The notes beneath the pieces were generated by a model that made no database searches, was not told where the DNA came from, and saw only the letters and a program-made list of their open reading frames with translations. Positions 32,330 to 44,159 of a stretch of DNA of 64,000 bases are shown here, one piece after another (position 1 is the stretch's first letter; every line of letters starts with the position of its first letter). The stretch is from assembly GCA_964020085.1 (NCBI GenBank), contig OZ026600.1:13720635-13784634 (forward strand), in the 5' to 3' direction. The position numbers and the translations under genes were made by a program. The DNA comes from Micromussa lordhowensis. Lineage: Eukaryota > Cnidaria > Anthozoa > Scleractinia > Lobophylliidae.

Positions 32330-34560
32330 CTCAATAAATAGTGTTGAACTAGAACACTTTTAATTGGCGAAGGCCAGCCACACAAAGCTTACAGAGTCAT
32401 TTCACAATCTGATCACCAAGCACATGGAAATAAACGATTCTCATTGGCTCTCCAAATCAGGTGATGCATAACATTACACTACTAACTAGAAGAAATAAGA
32501 ACTTGAGATTTCTCAGGTTATTCCTTTCCAGAATGCTCCCAATATAATTGTTGAAAGAGCTTCTGGACAATTCCTGATTTAGGCTGTTGCCAAGCACAAA
32601 ATACAAAAAAGTCTACAAGTACATGTATATCATATTCTAAACTCCAAATTTATGTTTTTGGTCCACGTTTACCTTGGAACGTTTGGGAAAATAGATTTTT
32701 TTCCCGTCTTGCAGACCCTTAGTCAGCCCTTGCAGCAAACTACTTTTGGCACTTCTAAAGCTATATAAAATTTTAAAATTCATTAACAAGCATAGACCAG
32801 AATATCATAAATTATTCAAGTAAACTTTAAAGTGAACTGGTACCTCAGAAGATTGAACTAAGAACTGTACTGGAATCATAGCCAAGACTCCACGGCAAAG
32901 ACATAAATGGGAAAAACTGGCACTTCCTGATAAACAATGGAATTCAAAATGATGAGAAAAAAATGTAAACACAACAAATCTTTAAGAATCACTGTTACAA
33001 CATCTACAAAGAAATGGTTCAGCTTTTTAATCAAGAGTATCAAATAAAAAGATAAAAATGTTAATTTGTATTACAGTGTTAGTCTCAATTTAAATAATTC
33101 ACAAATATCAGTGGGAACATAAACTACTATGTGTGTGTGAAGCCTTTTCAGGCTGTAAATAACTGTGACTCTGACAAGGGACAAAGAAAAAATAAACATC
33201 TACTTTAAAGAGGAGGAAAAAAACAAGGCTTGCATTTCATTTTGGGGCTCAGCAAAAATCATTTTAAAGATTAAAGTGTGCCTAACCCCCGACATTTTTA
33301 ATCCCCTAAATGAAACAACTTGTTATTTAGAGCATTCCTGTGAAAAAAAATGTTCCCATTTGGATGAATCATCTATTTACTATGTCCATTTGAAGCCGTG
33401 CTTGAATTTTTCCATGACTGCATTTAGAGTCTGGGTCAAGTGACACTGATGACCTCTATCCAGGAACCAAACACAATAGCACCTCACTCAGTTCTCCATA
33501 TTAGCTCAAGAAAATGGAAAACAAGACTAATGATAATCGTTGTACATGTAATATATTCTTAGACTAAAATGTTTTGTTTTAAAATTATTTCTTAGTCACT
33601 GGAAGTCTGAGTTAAGTTTCAAGACTCTTAGTGGTGTTTCGTATCTAGCATAGCACTGTTTCTATTTCCTAGAAACAACAGATGTAACATCCAAAGTTCT
33701 GTATTAGTATACATTGTACATCTGATGACTGACTGACCCATCCTCGATAAACTTACACATTGAATGTCTCGTGTTAGTGTCATCACAATGAAATATGGCC
33801 TAACAGAATTGCATTGACGCCTACTAAATCAACATGTCACGATGAATTGGTTCCCACAAAAGCAACATCCAACAAACAATTCTCTTACATGTAGTAATAC
33901 TTCAACATTTCTAACAGTCGTAAAGGTAAGCAGTTAGCAGTCTGAATCTTAGGCATTGATTATCTTCTGGAATGTTTACAAGTAATATACATAACATCAC
34001 AGAATGATGCAACATCCAATTTCAGAAATGCTCTTGTTCACTGAATGAGAACATGCAAAGCTCTTTGCTAGGACCTCTGTGAGGATGAGCCCTCAAGACA
34101 GTGGCATTGTTCAAAATGCATGACTGGAAATAGAAATTGATGTGAACTAAAATTGAGGAAACTGGAAATAAAGCTTGTTAGATTTGGTGATCTAAAATCT
34201 TGAAAGTTAGCTCAGTGAAATACCCTGATTTTTTGTATATAAGAAGTTTGCTATTTTGCATTCGTAAAGAAAGTATAAAAAAATTGTATCATGGATTTTT
34301 TTCCGACTTCCAACTACTCTTTTATAAATAAATCAAGTTCTAAAAAACTTTTTTCATATCACTAGTGATTTCATGGGGTTTTCGAAATTAGAAAAAGTTG
34401 GTTTTCAACTTATTTCTGAAAAACTGAGTTTCAAAGGGTCTTTTAGCAGCACTGTACCACTACCATAGCAACCGTTGGGACATTGCAGACACCCTTAAAA
34501 AATGCATGATAACAGTTTTATTCAGATGACAAAACATTGCCGTTCAGACAGGGACATCAG
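32330..34560. other. AT-rich stretch, nothing recognised
   Basis: No gene, element end or clear repeat was identified. Short open frames lack motifs. The Gypsy 5' LTR would be expected in the first few hundred bases, but its partner is also unidentified. Confidence 0.5.
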
Positions 34561-35640
34561 TGTTAACCGCAGAAAACCCTTTCAAGCCTCCCTAAAAGGG
34601 AAGAGCTAAAAGGCTAGCTAAGACGTTGATTTATAACCCTAAGCAGGACGACCAGCATCCCCACCTTTTTCAAATGGGAGTCCTCTCGGGTTTCAAACAC
34701 TCTCTTGACATAAGGCTTTCACAGTCGCTTGCACTATGTCTAGTTGGTTGTAGTCGAGAGGTGGCTAGCATATTGTGAGTTCAAAAGCAATCAAAATTGA
34801 ATGATTAACAGCTCTAGACAATTTTTAAGCACAAGAAATGGAAAGACAACTGTAGCCTTTCGGTAAATGGGTTCTTGACATAAACGTATGGGTTTAAAAA
34901 ATACTTGAACATGAAAAAAAAAAAGAACTTCTGCTTTCAATGAGATTTGAACCTGTTCATGGGGCAAACGACTATCTCACTGTGTAGCGAAAATGTCAAT
35001 AATAAACAGGTGTACATTTGTATGTACTGGAATGCTGGGTATTTCGCACAGCAGACTCAACTCAGACTCAAAAGTTTGGAGTCAAAGTCAATATAGCCAT
35101 GATTAATATTTTAAGACGAAAAATGGACAGGAGAATTGAGGAGAGACCAAACTATACATTTCATTTAAGATTTTTAAGTAAAGTAAATAAATTTGGAGAT
35201 GGCATGATGTGAACGAATAGTTGATGAAAAGAAGAAAGAGACATTACACAGGGCTGGGAGTTCTATATGCAATGATATCACCTTGAAAGGTAAAAAAAAA
35301 CAAAGAGAAAGGAAAACACTACAGGCTATTTGTATCTGGTCACCCAACCAAGCACTAACATCCTGAACAGGGTTTAACTTTGTTGATCGGATGAGGCATG
35401 GTGCTGTCCTTGTGGTATAGTGATTCCAAGCTGAACAAATGTCATGTTCTTGATCTCGTTGACACAAATTTTTTCATGTCTAGTCGATCACTTGCTTGCA
35501 TCGATGACCATTACTTACACATTGGTTTCATGGTCCGATGGGTTTTTGAACGCCTTTTTCTTTTTTAACAGTATTTCTACTTGTGCCACAGGGCTTAAGA
35601 TGTTGTTTATGTGTGATTTGAACTTGTCCTTCCCTTTCAG

Positions 35641-35834
35641 TTCAAAATGGCCTTGTGTGTCCCGAAAGTAATGATCCTTGGGTATTCTTTCCTTTGACGG
35701 TTCAGTTGAGATTTGGAACAGCAATTTGACGACTGAGGCAAAAGAAATTTTGTCTTGAAACATGTCAATGTCCGTTTGTTTGGAGTAGGAGGCAGAACGG
35801 TGAAGAAAATTAAGGATTTTGCCTTAGATGTTGT
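35641..35834 (+). pseudogene. SGNH/GDSL-type hydrolase, N-terminal piece
   Basis: After an acceptor-like CCCTTTCAG the frame reads VPKVMILGYSFL (block I of SGNH hydrolases, with the serine in a G-x-S turn). Three stops within about 20 codons are followed by LKHVNVRLFGVGGRTVKKI (block II with its conserved glycine). BEL-2 interrupts it at 35835, and the protein resumes at 48228 with block III. SGNH ORFs are, as I recall, an optional gene of Ngaro-like YR retroelements and of some LINEs, so this may be part of the YR-3 relic, not of a host gene. Badly mutated. Confidence 0.68.
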
Positions 35835-36035
35835 TGTTCAGGAGAGCATGACGTTGTGTTGTGTTACATAAACCTCATTTAGAAATCAGTGACAGGGATC
35901 AAATGTCAAGTGCTTTTACGTAGTTCCAAGCAGTTTTGGTAGTAAAAATTTGAGTACTCGCCATGCAGGATTTTCCTAGTCACAATAAAGTCAAACGTTG
36001 AGTTTAACCTTGGATTTATTGCATCATTCTCAACA
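35835..36035 (+). repeat. BEL-2 5' LTR
   Basis: Starts TGTTCAGGAGAGCATGACG and ends CATTCTCAACA. It aligns with 48050-48227 apart from substitutions and an extra block near 35890-35912. Shared stretches include CATAAACC, TTTTCCTAGTCA and AATAAAGTCAAACGTTGAG (with an AATAAA). Confidence 0.88.
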
Positions 36036-36040
36036 GTTTT

Positions 36041-36057
36041 TGGCGACCACGACGGGA
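36041..36057 (+). other. BEL-2 primer binding site, tRNA-Arg-like
   Basis: TGGCGACCACGACGGGA lies five bases after the left LTR. Its complement ends in the CCA of a tRNA. The acceptor pattern resembles tRNA-Arg as recalled, and it is clearly unlike the tRNA-Tyr type site of BEL-1 and BEL-3. Confidence 0.6.
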
Positions 36058-37603
36058 CAGTATGAGCTAGTGGAAGTTGTCGCGCTCAAGGTTTGTTATT
36101 CTCACCTTGTTTGGATTTACTACTCCCGGGCTTTTCGCATTGTTTCGCTTCGTGTTTGCAGTGGATTTTGCAATCTTGGATTTGTCGTTTGGAACTGCAT
36201 GAAGGATTTAACTGGATTAAGTTGGCGGATAATATCGTGCTCAAGGTTTGTTGTTTGCATCGTATTTGGATTTTGTTATTCGCTGCCATCGCTTTGCATC
36301 ATATTTTTGTCGTATTGAATTTTTTACTTGGCCATCTTGGGTTTCGTCTTTTCGAACTTCACAAAGGAATTTATATAGTGGGGTTACGACTTAAGTCATC
36401 GAGGAGCTTCAAATGTTGTCTAAAATTCCAAGAGGTTTTTTACTTCATGTGTTTTCGCTTTACGGTTTTGTTTTGGTGTATCCTTGTTTTGGTGTGGAAC
36501 TATCACTCATTGGACTTGCTTGCGAGGAATCAACAATCCAATCAACAAGGTCTTGAACCTTGTCAAGCATTTGACAAGGGTTTTTCTTTACATCGCTTGA
36601 TTATGCCAAAGACAGGAGAGCCTGAAGAAGTTAATGAAGAGGAAAGCATTCTAGAACTTAAACAAGAGAAGAGAAGCAGTAACACTGCAGTTACCAAAAC
36701 GTGCCACAATTTAGAAAGACTGAACACGAGTGGCAAAGATTCTGAGTCGACTGAAAATGAAATTGAAACATTGTGGAAGATATTGGATGCATGCATCACT
36801 GTCATGTCACTGCAAGGAGTTTACTAACACATAGGAGACAATGAAAACAAGAAGTCGGTGCAGAAGAATCAGAGGGTCTGGAGAAGGAAGTAAACAATGT
36901 CATCGCAAAAGCAGAACGGGTAATAAAGGACATCTTGGAGAAAAAAACATGCAAATGCAACAAAAGAGACATTGCTGCAGATGCCCTCGCCCAAGTCACC
37001 TGCTCAATCAATGCATTCGCCCGCCCACAGCCAGTCGTTAAGTTCAGATCACTCAGGTAACTGTTACCAGTGACTTAAACCTTTAAAGGTACGAGTGTTT
37101 AGTGGTGAGAAAAGTAAATTCGAGGATTTCTGGGAGATGTTTTTGAGTCTTGTCGACCAAGGGGTGGAGCCAACAAACATTAAAATGGCTGGATTGAGAC
37201 AGAGCCTTACAGGAACTGCTCTTGTGGCCATCAGGGGCCTAGGAGTTTCAGAGCCAGAATACAAGGAAGCCAAGGAAATTCTACAGTCTAATGCCGTGTT
37301 TACACTTGGGATTTTTACCGTGGTAAAAGAGTTTACTTACCTAGGTAAATTTTTGGTCAATGTAAACATCAATTAATACCTCAGTAAATGCTGCAAAAGA
37401 CAAAGGAAATTTAACCACGGTAAAAGCAATAATGATGCAGTGATTTGGCTTGGTTTAGCTCGGTAACCGAGATCAAATTGACAGATACATCCGGTTGCGG
37501 TGAAGTTTTTTGATTTATCGCGAGTTCAAGTTTCCTTGTCACGGTTCATGTTTTATTCGTGGAGTTAAGGCTTTCTTTGCGCCACGTCTCGTGCTCTAGC
37601 AAA

Positions 37604-38827
37604 ATGGAACAAAATAAGGACAAATTTTTGAATTATTACGGCAGTCAAACCAGATAAAACAGATTGTTTATTTGTTTTCCGTTTTTTTCCAGGCAAGATC
37701 CACAGCAACAATATTCGCGAATGTCTGCGACGTATTTCCCTTACTACCCGCAACCTCAATATGCTGTGCCGCCGTTCTATGGCTCTCAATTGCAAGGAGC
37801 GCAAGAAATTCACTCATTTTCAGTACGACCCCATTCCGATCAGCCTGGCTCGCAATTGAAAGAAAACAGCCACAGCAGCAGTAGCAGCACTGGTCCAAAG
37901 AAGAAAAATCATTGGACAGACAATGAAGAAAAGATCTTGGTGGAGCTGTTTGGAGAAAATGAAGATAAGCTGCAATACAAAGCCTTCAGCTCCCCTGAAT
38001 GGCTGTCGATTGCTCGCCAGCTTCACTTGCGGTGCAAGGAACAAAACGTAGACAGCGACAAAACGCCACAACAGTGCAAGAACAAATTGGCAAATTTGAC
38101 AAAGTAGTATAAAAACACCAAAGACAAGCTTTGATCGACAGGATACGGCAGAGGGGGCGATGTGCCGTCCGCCAATGAAAGTGAAGAAAGTGAGGATATC
38201 ATACCGAAACATTTGAATGATATGGATGAAATTCTCGGTAAAAGGGAATCCATCAACCCACGCCACGTGCTCGAAAGCTCTCACGTCCCCGATAGCGAGT
38301 CACTGGGAATGTCGGAACACGATATCCTCGAGAAAGATGCCCTAGACGAGGAAATCTGCCAAGCTGCACAAAAACAAAGGCAAGGGACTGCCCAGAATGT
38401 TTCTCCTCCATCTGAGTGCACGGTGCCTTCTGATGGAGATGAATCCGATAACGACCAGTCGCTTGCCTTTGCAGAATCACTCTTTTGTAAGAGTAAAGGC
38501 AAAAATAAAAAGCCTTTGGCAACCACACCGGTACCGAAGAGGCACGAGGCTGATGTGGAAAAAAAGCTACCAAGAAAGCGCACCGCTGATGCAGTGGAAA
38601 AGCCATCGAAAAAAGGCACAAAAAAGAAGGGAAAAGCCGGATCATCAGGAGTAGACGAGCCAACCTTGATATCATTTCTTGAACGCTCACAAGAAAGGGA
38701 CGAGGCTTTTATGGAGCGGATGGCTGAAGCCAAGAGAGAATACAGGAAAGATCAGCACAAGTTTTTCATGGATGCCCTTGCTATGCTCGGAAATATCCTC
38801 AAGGACTTTAGTAAAGGGAACGGATGA
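37604..38827 (+). pseudogene. Harbinger-2 Myb/SANT-like DNA-binding protein, two stops
   Basis: Exon 1 is 37604-37653 (MEQNKDKFLNYYGSQ) and exon 2 starts at 37693 after the acceptor TTTTTTTCCAG. The join keeps frame, but the donor reads AG-ATAAAA in place of a GT donor. The N-terminal half is proline/tyrosine-rich (YFPYYPQPQYAVPPFYG). A SANT-like domain follows with the conserved pattern HWTDNEEKILVELF, WLSIARQLH and CKNKLANLTK. Stops TAG at 38105 and TGA at 38132 lie close together, after which the same frame runs to 38827. The tail has acidic, lysine-rich and a C-terminal helical part (ERSQERDEAFMERM). It would bind element ends with the transposase. Confidence 0.82.
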
Positions 38828-39332
38828 ACACCCTTTTTAGTATTTTTTATATTTTTATTGTTGTATTTTGTTGTTTTACCATTTATTTTTTACCATTTTT
38901 CATTTATTTATTTATTTACAGATCTATTTACAGAAAGTTGTCACAAATAGTGGATCCATTAATACAAAATCATTTCTTAATTAGCTGAATGTCGTGCTGA
39001 AAATATTTTGGATAAAAAAAACGTTTTTGGATACATGCTGATCAACTTTTAGTGATCACAAATCAAACCAGAGATGTTAACATCCGGTATTTTATCGGTC
39101 GTATACTCTTTAATCAATCATTTTATATTTTTAAATAATTGCTCAAAATCACTTTGTCTATAATTTGTAAACAAAACAGTTGAGAAGTTTGTTAACTTTC
39201 AAAACTTTAACGAATATTTACATGTACATGTGTACAAACTTGAGCTACAATGCTAGTTTTTCACGAAAATAAAGAAAATGACACGAGTATGCGAAAAATC
39301 AATACGAGCCTGGTCTATTTTTGTCTATTTTC
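38828..39332. other. Harbinger-2 spacer between SANT gene and transposase fragment
   Basis: AT-rich, with repeated TTTATTTTT-like runs and no gene. It should contain polyadenylation signals for the converging genes. Confidence 0.5.
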
Positions 39333-39626
39333 CTAAGCTTTTAAATAGTCCATAATTTTGTCTCTAACATCAGACGCAATTGGCAATATGTCTCCATTTA
39401 AACTTTGATTCATGTCATTGTCGTCATCTCCCAATACATCCATGGGGCTAGGGTCTCCCACATCGATACAAATATTGTGAAGAACACAACATGCCAAGAT
39501 CATGACGGCCACTCTACTTGTCTTTTCTTTAATTGCCTTATAAAGGCACCTCCACCGCCCTTTCAAGATTCCGTAGGCCTGTTTGATAACAACACAGGCT
39601 TGAGTGAGAGCACGATTAAACCGCAA
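39333..39626 (-). pseudogene. Harbinger-2 transposase, C-terminal fragment only
   Basis: The minus-strand frame begins RFNRALTQACVVIKQAYG, continues LKGRWRCLYKAIKEKTSRV and ILACCVLHNICID, and ends with an acidic tail. This is the end of a DDE_Tnp_4 transposase, after the last catalytic residue. Upstream (39655 onward) the catalytic part with the three acidic residues is absent and NHL-gene exons begin at 39926. The element therefore cannot make its own transposase. Confidence 0.83.
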
Positions 39627-39925
39627 TTGTTTTCTCTGATATGTACCGTAGAATTAAAACTACAAAGAACTTTGTCCTCTTCGTTCTTTCGTAAACCCTG
39701 AGAAACGTTATTTATATAAATGCTGTCATGTTTTGTAGTTAGCATATACTGCTGACACCCAATTCGAAAAGCTAGTCAGAGTTTTGGCTGAAAGGGTTCC
39801 AAACATATAAAAGTTTTGTCTTGATATTGCTTTATGTTTCTTGTTTAAAAAGAGAACTATATGGGTTGTTGTATGTTACAAATTTATTTCATAAATCTTT
39901 TCTAGGCCACTGGCAAAACTGTAAG

Positions 39926-42893
39926 ATGTCCACGATAAAAAGTGGCAACATTGCAGCAATGTTTGCCGCTATCCAAGCGGCATCTACAGAAGACGACATC
40001 ACGGAGTAAGTGATTGGGCAAACGCTTCATTATCTGGTACCCACAGACTGATACTATTTTTCCAGGGACGGCGATAATTGACTAGTTGTTAGTTGTGGTC
40101 CACTGAGCTTTTTTTCTTGTTTGAAGTAGCTTCTGTAAGTTATTAATGACCACTCATCATGTAATAGTTTCCGATGCGTTAACATCTCGTTGTTAAAAGA
40201 CTGAGTGAGAAGATTGACACTGAATATACAAGAAACAAACTGTTAGGAGGGTAAAACAGATCTTTTTTTTTCCAAGACAATATCGTTTTTCGTTCTTCAT
40301 ATCATACAGGAGTGATGTAGAGCGGGAAAGCACACAAGAATCTAGTGGCAGCAGTGAGAGTGAAGGCAGTGAGTACAGTTTTCCATGTGTGTAAGTTCCT
40401 GAGCACAATGTCTAATGTGAAGTCCGTTACGGGTATTCGAATGATCATGAAAATTTAAATTCATGAAATATTATTCTTGCTGCTATACTCTCCAAGGAAT
40501 TTGTCATTTATAGCATTAATGAGGCTTTGCAGCTAGTGAACGCTACTACAATCGGCAAAGACACAAATTATCCACCCTAACCCTAGTACACCCTAACCCA
40601 ATGACACTCTTCATTTAACATAAGATGCAACAAATTCGTAGAACTAATATTTTCTTTGCAAAACAGTCTCTGGTTGCTTAGCATACTTATTCCGTGCATG
40701 GGTATGACATAAAGTTAATTTTGTTTTAAGGGGTTTGGAGGACCTTGACCCCATAGTAATCATGTTAGAGCAAGAAATAGAGTCAAAGAAACTTGATCGG
40801 GATCATATATTCTATAGATGTTTGAAGAGTGCTCTTGAATTCGCGCAGAAGTCGTTTGATCCACATAAACAGTTTCAACCCCATTAGACAGTTAACACAT
40901 ACATGGAAATGCTCGAGTTGAACAGGAAACCCAAATGATGAATTTGTTAAGGGGACCAGGCCACAGAACGCTGGGAACGCCGTGAAGGACAGAATAGCGA
41001 CTCGTGTCAAGCAGCTTCAGATTTGCTTATGGTGTCTCTTAACTTCCACGGAAACTTGCATGAACGTGATTACCTCATCTGGAGACTTTTGCAGCAGCTA
41101 TTGTGAAGGTACGAAGCTGAGTTGTGCATGGTCTTACGTACTTACGAACTTATGTTGTAATACAAACTCATTTTGTTTTCCACTCAGATTGCACTTTAAG
41201 CAGCAGTGTCTTCAGAGTTGCCAAAGAAATGGTCAGGCCTTTGTTGAAGCACCTCTGCGAGCGTGTTCTCGCTGCTGTAACTCTGGTACTCAGTGTGTAA
41301 AGTTGTTAGTCTTTGTCTGGTCGGCCGATTGCGAAGAAAGTAACAAACAGGCTATGCTCAAGCTCGTGCAAGAGAAGACAGACGGAACACTCCCTCAAGA
41401 GCTGCAGTTTTCTTTCTCCGATGCCAGAGGCAACCCATGTAGCCAAGTGCTTAAAGGGAAGCTTAGCCAACTGGTTCTTGTACAAAGGGGCAGAAAGATT
41501 CAACCTCTCGAACCTGAGAACGCCATACAATGACCCCAACCCAGAAATCCGTGGAAAGATGAGAAGTGCTGTTACCTTAAGTGCGGTACGAAATCGAGAC
41601 CGCATGCCAGTTCCTGACCTTCTTGCCATAAATAAAGAGTCCGTGAGTGAGCTGTTGGGCAGTGTGTCACACATCACACAAACCCTTATTCCCGAACCAT
41701 ACCGCTTATACAAGGGAAACGCTACAGGAGTTATCGATCATCCAACCGGTCTTTGTATAGCTCCCGAAGGCAAACTGTATGCTGCTGACAACAGTAAATC
41801 TCGGGTTTTCCAAGGCCGGCTACACTATCCAGTTGATGTTAGTGAGGTAAATGGCAATTTAAAAAGCCTCCAAGGCCTTGCATACCTGAACAATGTTCTC
41901 TACGCCGCAGACATGGGTAACAAGAGAGTGGCGTATCTTCCACTGAGCCCTTCCTCGTTCCTTAAGCCCAAGAGCATGAAAATTTCCGAGTTGTGGTCGA
42001 CTCTTGAAGCAAGGCAAATTCCCGCTGCTGGACTTTAGAAGAAGGTTATGGTAGCTCGCCTGAACGAGTGGATAGCAAACGCGCAACGAGAGAGTAAACT
42101 TGACTGTAGCAAACTGTCTACTCTTCCGCTGAACACTCCAGTTCTGGATCCTGTTGCCGTCTGTGGGTTTGGCAGTGACCTCCTGTTTATCTCAGAGTTG
42201 ACCAGACACAGGATCCTGCAAGTCTCCATTGAAAACAATGGAGCCATTCTGAAAGGAGCTGTCATATCTGAGATCGGTCTTAAAGAGGCTTCTTTGCAAT
42301 ATGGACTTTCAGTTGCGATGGGTAATCTGTTTGTTGCAGATTCAAGCGATGGGGGAGGATTACTACGCATTGATCTATCAACCAATAGAGAGACAATGTT
42401 AGTGGCAAACAATTCAACAAACTGCCAGCGCATTCACGGAGTCGCAGTTGCATACGTCAGAGATGCCCATAAACTACGTTTGTTGTCTGGAGGCAGTGTC
42501 AGAGATTTGGCAGGCTCTGGAGTTAACTCATCTAAGGATGGCTCCTCAAGTTCGTGCTCTTTTTCACAGCCTACAGCTGTTTGTGTTGAAGGTCATACTA
42601 TTTATGTTGCTGATACTGCTGTTGGGCGCGTCTGTATGGTTATTCGTACCTCGTCTCTTTCTCTCTATCTGAAACAAACTGATATGGTTTGTAGAACATT
42701 TGGAATTCATTTGTTTGGGGTTAGACCTGACATCTACACTATCTCGCAAGCCATTGAAGCTTTTCGCGGCGTGTCATCTCTGTCAAGTACGTGGGAGGGA
42801 GAAGCAGCGAAATCTCTTGGTCGAGCGGGTACTTGGCAAGGCCCCCAGGGTACACCTTCATCAAAGAGCATTAAAGTGTCCAAATTATTCTGA
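39926..42893 (+). pseudogene. NHL-repeat (beta-propeller) gene copy inside Harbinger-2
   Basis: Splice-compatible exons at 39926-40005 (MSTIKSGNIAAMFAAIQAAS), 40310-40372 and 40731-40887 give a frame that continues to KKLDRDHIFYRCLKSALEF. A broken part follows to about 41300. The main part at 41313-42893 is one frame with a single TAG at 42036. NHL-like blades are visible: PTGLCIAPEGKLYAADNSKSR, LQGLAYLNNVLYAADMGNKR, YGLSVAMGNLFVADS and PTAVCVEGHTIYVADTAVGR. The propeller would bind protein or RNA partners; the function of the N-terminal part is unknown. It is probably host sequence captured by the transposon. An independent insertion or relic of a composite element is possible. Confidence 0.7.
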
Positions 42894-44159
42894 AATCAAG
42901 CACATCTTGCTCGCCTGCTATTTCGCTGCATAAGTTGCAGTAAAATCATTCGTTTTCTCCTCACTTTCTTGAGGTGTTGTAGTATTAGCAGTTGCCGTAA
43001 TCGAGACACTTCTAATTGCTTCTCAAGAATTAAAAAGAAAAAGGCAATGACTATCAGAGCTTTCTTGTTAATGCCGACCATGTTTTAAAAATTGCACACA
43101 TTAGGTAGTATTTCCGGCCAATTCGATTTTTGGCAGTGTTGACAGATTAACTTTGGTTATTTGAGACAGTATAAACACTGCACTAATCTACTTAGGTTCA
43201 GTTAACTTGACCTTGGTCAATTTAAACCGCAGTAAACGTTTGAATGTAAACACGGCATAAATTTGGTGGTGAGCGAAGAAAGTTACAGGCATATCTGGAC
43301 CAGATCGAAAAGATGCCTCCCTTGAAGAGCAATGATGTACATTTGCTGATCTTGTTCGCAAAGCTGTTGTGAGGGGGTGATGGAGAGTTGGGGGAAGGTG
43401 CATTGCAAAGTTTGCTGGTGAAGAAGTTTGCAGACAGTCAAGTTGAAAGCCACAGTCGCTGGCTGAGAGAACACAAGAAAGACAGGTCTGTGTCGAGCTT
43501 GAAGGATTGGTTGAAAGAGAAAGTGAGGATCCGAGTTGAGGCAGTCGAAATGGCATATGGAATAGAAGCTGAGACTGTTGGGGTAACTATGGATAGTGGC
43601 AAGCAGGTTGATAAAGGTGGTTACATCAGGAATTTGTTCAGCGAAAGCAAAAACTTTGGTAAAGAACCAGCAGTGCCTACAAGCAAACCACCATGTGTGT
43701 ATTGTGAAGGAAACCATCGAGTGTGGAGCTGTAGAGGTTTCCAGAACGTGGGAGTGAAGGAACGTTGGAATGTTGCGAAGGATAAATGACTTTGTTTCTG
43801 TTGCCTGGCAAGCCCTCATGAAGGAAGAGCTTGTACTAAGGCTCGACCTTGTAACATTAATGGCTGTAAAAGAAATCATCATCACTTATTACATGGCTTT
43901 GCAGAGGGTAACACAGAGGATAGGTGAGTGGTGTCTCCATGGGAGGGGGCACCAGTTCATATACACACATCGACCTCCAAGCAGGAGACAGCCACTGAGG
44001 CTTTTTCTCTTCGTACCATGCCAGTGTGGTTTAAAGCAAATGACTGCAAGGTGAAGGTGAATGCTATGTTGGATGATGGTTCAAACAAGACCTTCTTAAT
44101 GAAGAGGTTGCAGGAGTTCTTGGTCTCAAGGAGAGATACCACGCTGTTACAGTTAACCT

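Larger units (their letters stand above)
37293..43257. mobile_element. PIF/Harbinger transposon, copy 2 (Harbinger-2), carrying an NHL-repeat gene
   Basis: The element is 5965 bp between TAA duplications (37290-37292 and 43258-43260). The terminal inverted repeats begin with a perfect 13-bp match (TGCCGTGTTTACA) and continue as an imperfect match (TTTACCGTGGTAAA against a similar run). It holds a plus-strand Myb/SANT protein gene, a C-terminal fragment of a minus-strand DDE transposase, and a plus-strand NHL-repeat gene copy in the right half. It is inserted precisely in the BEL-2 gag frame. The TIR family differs from that of Harbinger-1. Confidence 0.88.

Noticed and set aside
33165..33443. 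92-codon plus-strand frame
   Set aside because: No recognisable domain and composition like the surrounding AT-rich DNA.
35515..35763. Minus-strand open frame with coherent-looking protein
   Set aside because: The plus strand of the same stretch reads as SGNH hydrolase blocks that continue across BEL-2 at 48228, so the minus frame is a shadow.
38253..38733. Two minus-strand frames of about 150 codons over the SANT gene
   Set aside because: They are antisense to the Lys/Glu-rich tail, which gives long open antisense frames by composition.
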